A stretch of 14,518 bases of DNA from Phycisphaerae bacterium. GTDB lineage: Bacteria > Planctomycetota > Phycisphaerae > JAAYCJ01. The notes under the pieces are model-generated. The model had not been told where the DNA came from. It searched no databases and saw only the letters and a program-made list of their open reading frames with translations. Of this stretch, positions 5,023-12,264 are shown piece after piece (the first letter of the stretch is position 1; every line of letters starts with the position of its first letter). A program made the translations under genes and the position numbers. The stretch spans positions 1-14,518 of the forward strand of contig JAAZAW010000297.1 in NCBI GenBank assembly GCA_012514125.1, written 5' to 3'.

Positions 5023-6631
5023 AATCCAACAATATCAGGACAAGCTTGAACTAAGCGACGTCGGAGAAGTGCTTGAAGTCGGCGACGGTATCGCTCGGGT
5101 CTATGGCCTTTCACAGGCTATGGCGGGCGAAATGGTCGAGTTTCAGTCCGGTGTTTTCGGCCAGGTGTTCAACCTGGAGGAAGGTAACGTCGGTATTGTT
5201 ATTCTTGGCGACTACCTGAGTGTCCACGAGGGCGATCGGGTTCGCTGCACGGGGGAACTTCTCTCCGTGCCTGTCGGTCGCGAAATGGTTGGACGAGTGG
5301 TCAATCCCCTCGGTATTGCCGTTGACGGCGGTCCCGCCATCAATGCGTCTTTCCGCAGAACCGTTGAAACCGGTGCTCCGGGCATCGCCGAACGTCAGCC
5401 TGTTACCGAACCGCTTCAGACCGGTATCAAAGCCATCGATTCGATGGTTCCCATCGGACGCGGGCAACGCGAACTGATTATCGGCGACCGTAAAACCGGT
5501 AAAACCGCCATCGCCATCGACACGATCATCAATCAAAAAGGTAAAGACGTCATTTGTGTTTACGTCGCTATCGGACAGAAGGAATCCACCGTTGCCGGTG
5601 TCGTCGATGTCCTTCGTAAAAACGGCGCGATGGATTACACGATCGTTGTCGTCGCCGGTGCGGCCGACCCGGCTCCACTGCAATACATCGCGCCGTACTC
5701 CGGCTGTGCCATGGCGGAATATTTCATGTATGAACAAGGCAGGGCGACGCTTTGTGTTTATGACGATCTTTCCAAACAGGCCCAAGCCTATCGCCAACTC
5801 AGTTTGCTTCTTCGCCGACCTCCAGGCCGCGAAGCCTATCCGGGCGACGTTTTTTATCTTCACAGCCGATTGCTCGAACGGGCGGCCAAGGTCGCCGAAA
5901 AACGAATTATCTGCAAACGAACGTCGCCGACCGAAACCGAAGAAGGAGTTAACGGCCAGGTTTACGTCGGTGTTCCAGGTCTCTGGCAGGCGAAAAAAGA
6001 TATTATTGCCCTCGGTGAAGAAACTCATGAAATTCGAGTTTTGCCTGCGTCGGGCGGTTCCCTGACGGCATTGCCGATTATCGAAACTCTCGAAGGGGAA
6101 GTGTCTGCTTACATTCCCACAAACGTCATCAGTATTACCGACGGCCAGATTTACCTTCAACCCGACTTGTTCTTCGGCGGCGTGCGGCCTGCAATTGACG
6201 TCGGCATCAGTGTCAGTCGTGTCGGCGGAAAGGCGCAAAATAAGGCTATGAAAAAAATCGCAGGCTCGTTGCGTCTGGACCTTGCGGCCTTTCGCGAACT
6301 CGAAGCCTTTGCACAATTAGGAACCGAACTCGATACCGCCACTCAGGCCCAGCTTGATCGCGGTTATCGAATGGTCGAACTTTTGAAACAACCTCAATAT
6401 CAACCGTTCGACGTTACCGACGAAGTCCTTTCCATTTACGCCGGAACTCAGGGATACCTCGACAACGTGCCGATCGACAAGGTGCGAATCTTTGAAAAAG
6501 GACTTCTGACATTTTTCCGTGAAAAGCATTCCGACGTCTACAACGAGCTTAAAGAAAAGGCGGAACTGACGCCGGACCTGGAAGTCAAGATCAAACATGT
6601 AATGGATGAATTCAAGAAAACGTTCAGATAA
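4979..6631 (+). CDS. atpA: ATP synthase F1 subunit alpha with lineage-type insertion
   Basis: A 550-residue non-catalytic nucleotide-binding subunit of the F1 hexamer. The N-terminus MKFKIDEISSVI fits the family and confirms the start although it lies 44 bp inside atpH. The beta-barrel domain has VGDGIARVYGL (34-44). The P-loop is GDRKTGKT (169-176). The arginine finger is R414 in GISVSRVGG. The segment between SRLLERAA (296-303) and GSLTALPIIET (360-370) has 56 residues instead of about 19 in E. coli, an insertion of about 37 that accounts for the whole length difference from the 513-residue E. coli protein. It contains a segment NGQVYVGVPG (325-334) and no frameshift signs. I associate this insertion with Planctomycetota. 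The ribosome site is GCGAGG a few nt upstream, within atpH; translational coupling is likely. Confidence 0.97.
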   Translation: MKFKIDEISSVIKREIQQYQDKLELSDVGEVLEVGDGIARVYGLSQAMAGEMVEFQSGVFGQVFNLEEGNVGIVILGDYLSVHEGDRVRCTGELLSVPVGREMVGRVVNPLGIAVDGGPAINASFRRTVETGAPGIAERQPVTEPLQTGIKAIDSMVPIGRGQRELIIGDRKTGKTAIAIDTIINQKGKDVICVYVAIGQKESTVAGVVDVLRKNGAMDYTIVVVAGAADPAPLQYIAPYSGCAMAEYFMYEQGRATLCVYDDLSKQAQAYRQLSLLLRRPPGREAYPGDVFYLHSRLLERAAKVAEKRIICKRTSPTETEEGVNGQVYVGVPGLWQAKKDIIALGEETHEIRVLPASGGSLTALPIIETLEGEVSAYIPTNVISITDGQIYLQPDLFFGGVRPAIDVGISVSRVGGKAQNKAMKKIAGSLRLDLAAFRELEAFAQLGTELDTATQAQLDRGYRMVELLKQPQYQPFDVTDEVLSIYAGTQGYLDNVPIDKVRIFEKGLLTFFREKHSDVYNELKEKAELTPDLEVKIKHVMDEFKKTFR

Positions 6632-6650
6632 ACCCTACAGGTGAAGTTTT

Positions 6651-7526
6651 ATGGCTAAATCACGGGCCATTTTAAAAAGACGAAAAGCGGTGTTTAATAT
6701 CCGCAAGATCACTCGGACGATGCAGTTGATCGCAACGGCCAGGTTCCAGAAGGCATTTAACCAGACTCTGGCCTCGAAGCCCTACACGCAAAAAATCACT
6801 GAAATGGTCTCCAATATCGCGCGTTTTGCTCATGTGGCCCATCCGCTGCTCAAATCGCCCGAACAAATTCAAAGAATCGCCTTGCTGGTGATTACTTCCA
6901 ACAGAGGACTTTGCGGCGGATACAACAGCGGAATTTTGCGGCTGGCCCAGAATTTCATCAACGAACAAAAAACTCAGAACATCGGCGTCGAACTCGAGGT
7001 GGTCGGCAAAAAAGGCGTTGCACAACTAAAATTCCTCGGCTACGAGATCGAACATGTTTTTGCGTTGCCGGATGAACCCACTTACCAGCAGATCGTCGAA
7101 ATTGCCGATCTTTATATGGAACATTTTCTGGCCGGTAATGTGGATGCGGTTTACGTCGCTCACATGCAGTTCCATTCCACCAGCAAGCAGACCCCGGCAA
7201 TCGAAAAACTTCTGCCGCTGATGGTTGCGCCGACAGGTCCCAAAGCCGCTTTACCGGTCAAATGGCATTTCGATTACGAGTTTTCTCCCGCTGCCGACGA
7301 ACTGCTCGTGGACCTTGTTCCCGAAGCAGTCAAGGTGGCGTTATTCCAGTTCTTCCGAGATGCCGCCGTCTCCGAACAGGTCGCCCGCATGGTTTCCATG
7401 AAGGCAGCCACCGACAACGCCGAAGAAATGATCAAACATCTCGGACGTCAGGCCAACAAAGCTCGACAGTCGCAAATCACCGGTGAACTTAGTGAACTGA
7501 TCGGTGGGGCAGAGGCGTTGGGATAA
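6651..7526 (+). CDS. atpG: ATP synthase F1 subunit gamma
   Basis: A 291-residue central rotor shaft subunit. The N-terminal coiled-coil helix has the conserved RRKAVFNIRKITRTMQLIA (10-28). The Rossmann-like middle domain has TSNRGLCGGYN (82-92), close to the usual TSDRGLCGG. The C-terminal helix carries EQVARMVSMKAATDNA (about 243-258) followed by a helix that inserts into the alpha/beta hexamer. Length is normal. It follows atpA by 19 bp with AGGTGA before the ATG. Cysteine content is low, and no redox regulatory loop of the plant type is visible. After it there is a 63-bp gap to atpD. Confidence 0.96.
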   Translation: MAKSRAILKRRKAVFNIRKITRTMQLIATARFQKAFNQTLASKPYTQKITEMVSNIARFAHVAHPLLKSPEQIQRIALLVITSNRGLCGGYNSGILRLAQNFINEQKTQNIGVELEVVGKKGVAQLKFLGYEIEHVFALPDEPTYQQIVEIADLYMEHFLAGNVDAVYVAHMQFHSTSKQTPAIEKLLPLMVAPTGPKAALPVKWHFDYEFSPAADELLVDLVPEAVKVALFQFFRDAAVSEQVARMVSMKAATDNAEEMIKHLGRQANKARQSQITGELSELIGGAEALG

Positions 7527-7551
7527 AAACAAAAAACTTTGTAATGAATAC

Positions 7552-7568
7552 GTTGCAAAAAAGGCAAC
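7552..7568 (+). other. Small hairpin upstream of the atpD ribosome site
   Basis: GTTGC (7552-7556) and GCAAC (7564-7568) can pair around a 7-nt A-rich loop, 7 nt before the atpD Shine-Dalgarno. It is short and may be chance, but could affect atpG/atpD translation balance. Confidence 0.2.
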
Positions 7569-7575
7569 TTGACAC

Positions 7576-7582
7576 AAGAGGA
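7576..7582 (+). promoter_or_regulatory. Shine-Dalgarno that decides the atpD start
   Basis: AAGAGGA lies 7 nt before the ATG at 7590. An in-frame TTG at 7569 lies upstream of this site and is therefore an unlikely start. Confidence 0.65.
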
Positions 7583-7589
7583 TTCTGAT

Positions 7590-9023
7590 ATGGCGAATTA
7601 TGGCAAGATTGTACAGGTCATTGGTTCCACCCTTGACGTTCAGTTTGATGAAGATAAACTCCCACCCATTCTTTCGGCGCTCAAGATTGAAACGGAAAGT
7701 CCGGCGGGTAAAATCGACTTAACCTGTGAAGTGCAGCAACAGCTTGGCGCAGGCCGCGTCCGGGCCGTTGCCCTCGGAGCCACCGACGGACTCGTTCGCG
7801 GCATGGACGTTCTGGATACCGGCGGGCCGATCAATGTTCCCGTCGGACAGGAGACCCTTGGACGTGTATTCAATTTGCTTGGCCAACCCGTCGATTTTCG
7901 CGGTTCGATTAAAGCCGGCCAGGCTCGCCCGATTCATTGCGATCCTCCTGAGTTTTCCGAACTGGAACCCAAAACCGAAATTTTTGAAACCGGCATCAAA
8001 GTCATCGACCTGCTCGCGCCGTTTGTTCGCGGCGGCAAGGTAGGCCTTTTCGGCGGGGCGGGTTTGGGCAAGACCGTCATCATCCAGGAACTCATCGCTC
8101 GTATCGCCACAAAACATGGCGGCTATTCCGTCTTCGCCGGTGTCGGTGAGCGAACGCGCGAAGGCAACGACCTTTGGCTTGAAATGCAGGAAACCGCCAT
8201 CGGCGATACCGGAAAATCGGTCATCGACCAGACCACCATGGTCTTCGGACAGATGAACGAACCACCGGGTTCGCGTCTGCGTGCAGCGTTGTCCGCCCTG
8301 ACCATGGCGGAATATTTCCGCGATGAAAGCGGCGTCGATACATTGCTCTTTATCGATAATATTTTCCGTTTCACCCAGGCGGGTTCCGAAGTTTCCGCGC
8401 TCCTGGGGCGTATGCCTTCCGCCGTCGGTTATCAGCCGACCCTGAGCACCGAAATGGGCGCCCTTCAGGAACGAATCACTTCAACCCGGAAAGGGGCCAT
8501 CACCTCCGTCCAGGCGGTCTATGTTCCGGCGGACGATCTTACCGACCCCGCACCGGCCACAACCTTTACACACCTCGACGCGTTTATCGTTCTCGAACGC
8601 GCGATTTCAGAAAAAGGAATTTATCCCGCCATCGACCCGCTGGCGAGTTCCTCGCGAATTCTGGACCCGCAATACGTCGGGGAAGAACATTACGCCGTCG
8701 CCCGCGACGTCCAGCAAATCCTCCAGCGATATCGCGATCTTCAGGACATCATCGCCATTCTCGGCGTCGATGAACTCAGCGAAGAAGACAAGCAAATCGT
8801 AGGCCGTGCTCGAAAAATCGAACGATTCTTCTCACAACCGTTCATCGTTGCCCAGGCCTTTACGGGGATCGTCGGCAATTACACCACCCTGGCCGATACC
8901 ATTCGAAGTTTCCGCGATATCTGCGATGGAAAATGCGACCATCTGCCCGAGCGTGCCTTTATGTACGTGGGTAATATCGAAGAAGCCGTCGAAAAAGCCA
9001 AACGTCTTGCTGAAGGATCGTAA
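7590..9023 (+). CDS. atpD: ATP synthase F1 subunit beta (catalytic)
   Basis: A 477-residue catalytic subunit that makes ATP at the alpha/beta interface. The P-loop reads GGAGLGKT (155-162), with Leu where nearly all family members have Val; K161 is intact. The catalytic glutamate is E187 in GERTREGNDL (186-195). The Walker B strand is TLLFIDNIFRFTQ (251-263). PSAVGYQPTLSTEMG (276-290) is the conserved loop, and DELSEED (394-400) contacts the rotor. Length is normal. The start at 7590 has AAGAGGA at 7 nt and begins MANYGKIVQVIG, as expected. It is followed by atpC after only 2 bp. All catalytic residues are present, so the enzyme should be active. Confidence 0.97.
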   Translation: MANYGKIVQVIGSTLDVQFDEDKLPPILSALKIETESPAGKIDLTCEVQQQLGAGRVRAVALGATDGLVRGMDVLDTGGPINVPVGQETLGRVFNLLGQPVDFRGSIKAGQARPIHCDPPEFSELEPKTEIFETGIKVIDLLAPFVRGGKVGLFGGAGLGKTVIIQELIARIATKHGGYSVFAGVGERTREGNDLWLEMQETAIGDTGKSVIDQTTMVFGQMNEPPGSRLRAALSALTMAEYFRDESGVDTLLFIDNIFRFTQAGSEVSALLGRMPSAVGYQPTLSTEMGALQERITSTRKGAITSVQAVYVPADDLTDPAPATTFTHLDAFIVLERAISEKGIYPAIDPLASSSRILDPQYVGEEHYAVARDVQQILQRYRDLQDIIAILGVDELSEEDKQIVGRARKIERFFSQPFIVAQAFTGIVGNYTTLADTIRSFRDICDGKCDHLPERAFMYVGNIEEAVEKAKRLAEGS

Positions 9024-9025
9024 TC

Positions 9026-9457
9026 ATGCCCGAAACTCATGTTGCCGGACAATTAAAATGCCAACTCGTCACGCCGGAAAAACTCGTCGCCGACCAGGGG
9101 GCCGATTTTGTCATTATCACCGCGCACGACGGTCAACGAGGCATCCTGCCTGAACATGCCGCCATTCTCTTTCGTCTCGCTCCGGGCATCATGCGGATCG
9201 ATGCGGACAACAAACAAACTTATTTTTTCGTCGACGGCGGCTTTGCCGAAGTGCTCGACAATCAGGTCACTGTTCTGACTTCCCAGGCCATTCCCGCGGA
9301 TAAACTCGATCCCCAAACCATCGATGAAGAACTCAATCTCGCCGAAAAAATGCCCGCGACAACAAAAGAAGATCAGGCAAAACGAGATGCCGCCCTGAAA
9401 ATCGCCCGAGCCAAACGATCCGTCCTCGTCGCCATCCAAAGTTCGCACAAAAAGTAA
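9026..9457 (+). CDS. atpC: ATP synthase F1 subunit epsilon
   Basis: A 143-residue subunit at the foot of the rotor that links gamma to the c-ring and can inhibit ATP hydrolysis. The N-terminal beta-sandwich has the family motif GQRGILPEHA (36-45) and the VDGGFAEVLDNQVTVL strand pair (69-84). The C-terminal part is a charged helical hairpin (about 97-136). It ends the operon and starts 2 bp after atpD, with AAGGA about 8 nt upstream inside the atpD end. The 3' end runs directly into a likely terminator shared with metG on the opposite strand. Length is typical. Confidence 0.94.
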   Translation: MPETHVAGQLKCQLVTPEKLVADQGADFVIITAHDGQRGILPEHAAILFRLAPGIMRIDADNKQTYFFVDGGFAEVLDNQVTVLTSQAIPADKLDPQTIDEELNLAEKMPATTKEDQAKRDAALKIARAKRSVLVAIQSSHKK

Positions 9458-9458
9458 A

Positions 9459-9510
9459 AGTAAAAAAGTGTGGCTGCCATATCATGATGCAACCACCCTT
9501 GTTTTTTACT
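9459..9510. terminator. Bidirectional terminator between convergent atpC and metG
   Basis: AGTAAAAAA (9459-9467) pairs perfectly with TTTTTTACT (9502-9510). Inside, GTGG (9470-9473) pairs with CCAC (9493-9496), and TGC (9475-9477) with GCA (9489-9491). Read from either strand, the hairpin ends in a run of six Ts, as expected for an intrinsic terminator serving both convergent transcripts. The stem has an internal loop and one mismatch, so efficiency is uncertain. The right arm overlaps the metG stop codon. Confidence 0.5.
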
Positions 9511-11191
9511 CTTGTGTCTTTAGCTCATCCATCTCAAACTTCTTGAAAAGCACCGTAGGCTCGGCAATCGGATGCCCTGCCGGAAGGGACTCTGCCGCCT
9601 TATCCCATAAGCGTTCGGAGGATGGAAGGTTCAAAATCTTCGCCGCTTTTTCCGCCGAAAACGGCATAAACGGTTCCATGAGCACCGTCAGCGTCTTGAT
9701 CGTCTGAATGCACACATTCATCGTCACACTGCAATCCGCCATATTCGTTTTTCGCGAAGACCACGGCGCCTTGGTATCGAAATATTTATTCGACGCTCTC
9801 GCCGCCACCATCAGCTCTTCCAATGCCGCCTTGAAATTATGGCTTTCAATCAACCCGCCGATCTTCGCAGGCAATCCCGCAATCATTGCCAACTGCTCCT
9901 GATCGACCTGGGCCAAACTTTGTGCCTCAGGCACTTTGCCCTCGAAATATTTCTGCGTAAACGTCAGTGTGCGATGGAAAAAGTTCCCCAGCGCCGCCAC
10001 CAACTCTTCGTTATTTCGCCGCATGAAATCATCGAAGCTGAACGCCGTCCGCTGTGTTTCCGGCGCAATCACCGTCAGATAAAACCTCAACGGGTCCGGG
10101 TCGAACCCGTCCAGATAATCGTTAATCCAAACCGCCGTCCCCCGGCTCTTGGACATCTTTTCCACGTCTTTGCCCGGAAACTGGAAATTCAGAAAGCAAT
10201 TCGAAACCACATAACTGGGCAATTGGAACGTTCCCTCCGCCATTAACATCGCAGGCCAGATAATCGTGTGGAAAATCGTATTGTCTTCGCCGATAAAATG
10301 CAGAATTTCGCAGTTCGGGTCTTTCCAGTAATCTTCGTATTTTTTCCAGTCGCCAAACTTTTGCTCGCAAAGTCTTGCCGTGAACGAAACGTATCCGATC
10401 GGCGCATCGAACCAGACGTAAAGCACTTTTCCTTTCGCTTCCTCGTCTGAAAGTGGCAACGGCACACCCCAATCCAGATCGCGCGTAATCGATCGCGACG
10501 GCAACGGCTCGCTCAAAAGTCCTTTCGTAAAGTTCACCATCACATACCGCCAGTTTTCTTTCGATTCAAGCCATTTGGTGAGCGGTTCGCGAAATTTATC
10601 CAGCTCAAAAAACCAGTGTGTCGTCTCCCGCACCTCAGGCTTGCTTCCGCTGATTACGCTCACCGGATCAATTAACAGCATCGCATCTGTCGTCTTGCCG
10701 CAGTTTTCGCACTGATCGCCCAAGGCCCCCGGCGCCCTGCAATGGTGACACGTCCCTTTGATATAGCGGTCCGGCAAAAACATTTTGGCTTCCGGATCGT
10801 AAAATTGTTGCGACGTTTTTTTCGTCAGGTAACCCTTCTCAAGGGCTGTTTTGAAAAAATGCTGGCTGATTTGAGTATGACGCTCATAGTCCTCTGGACT
10901 GTGGGTCCCGCCGTAAACGTCAAAACTGATCCCCAAACCCTCAAAAGCCTTTTTCTGTTCGGCGTTATAAAACGCCACCACCTGGGCCGGTGTCTTGTTT
11001 TCTTTTCTCGCCGTCAGGGTAATCGGCACTCCGTTATCGTCGCTGCCGCAAACAAACAAAACATCGTCGCCCTTGGCCCGATGATATCGAACAAAAATAT
11101 CCGCCGGCAGATACGCCCCGGCGATATGTCCCACATGCAGATGCCCGTTCGCGTAAGGTAACGCGCCCGTAACCATAAATCGCTTAGCCAT
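9506..11191 (-). CDS. metG: Methionyl-tRNA synthetase, short form
   Basis: A 561-residue class I aminoacyl-tRNA synthetase that charges tRNA-Met. The HIGH motif is HVGH (19-22) in GHLHVGHIAGAYLPAD, and the KMSKS loop is intact (345-349). A single zinc knuckle CHHC...CENC has cysteines at about 148, 151, 161 and 164. FDAPIGYVSFT and FIGEDNTIFHTIIWPAML belong to the core. The C-terminus stops after the anticodon-binding helical domain, so the EMAP/Trbp111-like tRNA-binding domain found in longer MetRS is absent. The start is chosen at the ATG at 11191, giving MAKRFMVTGALPYANG and an 8-bp overlap (ATGGCTAA) with the upstream membrane-protein gene, with GAGGT 12 nt away. An ATG at 11203 would add four residues but leaves no spacing to the GAGGT. 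Expression likely depends on the upstream gene. Confidence 0.96.
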   Translation of the reverse strand: MAKRFMVTGALPYANGHLHVGHIAGAYLPADIFVRYHRAKGDDVLFVCGSDDNGVPITLTARKENKTPAQVVAFYNAEQKKAFEGLGISFDVYGGTHSPEDYERHTQISQHFFKTALEKGYLTKKTSQQFYDPEAKMFLPDRYIKGTCHHCRAPGALGDQCENCGKTTDAMLLIDPVSVISGSKPEVRETTHWFFELDKFREPLTKWLESKENWRYVMVNFTKGLLSEPLPSRSITRDLDWGVPLPLSDEEAKGKVLYVWFDAPIGYVSFTARLCEQKFGDWKKYEDYWKDPNCEILHFIGEDNTIFHTIIWPAMLMAEGTFQLPSYVVSNCFLNFQFPGKDVEKMSKSRGTAVWINDYLDGFDPDPLRFYLTVIAPETQRTAFSFDDFMRRNNEELVAALGNFFHRTLTFTQKYFEGKVPEAQSLAQVDQEQLAMIAGLPAKIGGLIESHNFKAALEELMVAARASNKYFDTKAPWSSRKTNMADCSVTMNVCIQTIKTLTVLMEPFMPFSAEKAAKILNLPSSERLWDKAAESLPAGHPIAEPTVLFKKFEMDELKTQE

Positions 11192-12176
11192 GTTTTTTTG
11201 CATACCTCATTCTATGTGAAGTCCACGTCCCGAAAATCGCGCCGATGGCGCCCATGAAAATGTATTCTACCGGAAGCACCCTTGCCGGATTGGTCGGTGC
11301 GACATTGAGCAACGTCTCAAGTCCCTGGGGCCTGCCCGGATTCTGCCATGTATAGCCGAACGCGATCAACGCCACCAATGGAACCGCCAGAATCTGCCAG
11401 AAAGGATGATCGTTCTCCGTCACTTGTTCCGCGAAAATCGCCGCCACCATAAAGCTTGCGATTACGGCGAAAACCACCTGTCCCTTGTCACTGTTCGCCG
11501 CCAGGACCCAAATCAGTGACAACGCTAAAATCACCGTAATTCCCGTCCCCCCAAGCCCTCTAAGCCACGGTATCGAATGACCTTTTTCCTTGCTTTTCTT
11601 TTGTTTATCCGATGCGGCCCCTTCTTCGCCGATTTTCCCGCCATTTTTCCTAAGCCAGCGTTCCACTGCCATTGTCCCGCCCGCCAGAATCATCAATACG
11701 ATCCCCCACGCCAGCGATTCCATCATCAGATAAAGCCAAAGGTCATGCGAGTGTTCAAACTCTTTGCCTACCTGCAGCCGGGTCATCACATACGTCATTC
11801 CCGCAGTCTTGATCAGCGGAATTCCCATCCCAATCGCCGCCGAAAAGGTCCCGAACATCGGCAGTCTTGCATCCATGATCACCGATGAAAAAACACCCGT
11901 CACCAGCAGCAATCCCACGACCCGGATCAGAAAAAACACCTCGTTATCCACAAATTGCAGACTGATGGCGCCCTGCGGGTCCCACGGCGAGAGCACCATA
12001 AAACCAAGCGTCGCGAACAAAATACACGACACCCCGATTCCCACAGCAAAACGAATCCGTGAGTTCCAGTCCAGATGCCCGACAATATATTCTTTATGTT
12101 CTTTGGCTATTTCGTTCATTCCGACAAGATTATCAAAATCACCCCCATTTCGCAACCGACAATTTAAGTCGCTCAT
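11184..12176 (-). CDS. Unrecognised eight-helix membrane protein upstream of metG
   Basis: A 330-residue protein that I do not recognise as a named family. After a polar N-terminus, four hydrophobic segments are seen at about 42-62, 78-100, 106-130 and 147-171. A charged lysine-rich linker follows (about 172-205, with DKQKKSKEKG), then four more segments at about 210-227, 232-250, 258-276 and 301-320. The short C-terminus is basic (HRMRYAKKHG). Positive charges place the linker and both ends in the cytoplasm. The two four-helix halves suggest a possible internal duplication, although I cannot see clear sequence repetition. No catalytic or metal motif stands out. The ATG at 12176 has GAGGG about 10 nt upstream; a later ATG at 12119 has no ribosome site. 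It overlaps metG by 8 bp and is preceded by the glycosyltransferase gene 84 bp away. Function unknown. Confidence 0.8.
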   Translation of the reverse strand: MSDLNCRLRNGGDFDNLVGMNEIAKEHKEYIVGHLDWNSRIRFAVGIGVSCILFATLGFMVLSPWDPQGAISLQFVDNEVFFLIRVVGLLLVTGVFSSVIMDARLPMFGTFSAAIGMGIPLIKTAGMTYVMTRLQVGKEFEHSHDLWLYLMMESLAWGIVLMILAGGTMAVERWLRKNGGKIGEEGAASDKQKKSKEKGHSIPWLRGLGGTGITVILALSLIWVLAANSDKGQVVFAVIASFMVAAIFAEQVTENDHPFWQILAVPLVALIAFGYTWQNPGRPQGLETLLNVAPTNPARVLPVEYIFMGAIGAIFGTWTSHRMRYAKKHG

Positions 12177-12202
12177 CCGTTTTTTGCCCTCGAAGGTTCA
12201 TC

Positions 12203-12230
12203 GATTTATGCTTTTTCACAAAGATTTCAA
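12203..12230 (-). promoter_or_regulatory. Candidate promoter for the membrane protein-metG pair
   Basis: On the minus strand TTGAAA (12225-12230, five of six to the -35 consensus) is 16 bp from TAAATC (12203-12208, a weak -10). It lies in the 84-bp gap before the membrane-protein ATG and would give a leader of about 20 nt. It may let the membrane protein and metG be transcribed apart from the glycan genes. Confidence 0.28.
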
Positions 12231-12248
12231 TAGTACACAATGCGGCCC

Positions 12249-12264
12249 ATAGGCGATTGCCTAT
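12249..12264 (-). other. Hairpin across the stop codon of the GT39-like gene
   Basis: ATAGGC (12249-12254) and GCCTAT (12259-12264) form a perfect six-base stem with a four-base loop, overlapping the TAG stop. No T run follows on the minus strand, so it is not a standard intrinsic terminator. GCGATTG also occurs twice here (12253-12259 and 12266-12272). Confidence 0.3.

Noticed and set aside
5111..6316. Long minus-strand open frame of 401 codons opposite atpA
   Set aside because: It is fully antisense to the well-conserved alpha subunit, has no family character and arises from the codon bias of atpA.
7569..7589. TTG at 7569 as atpD start
   Set aside because: It lies upstream of the AAGAGGA that serves the ATG at 7590, and the ATG gives the normal beta N-terminus.
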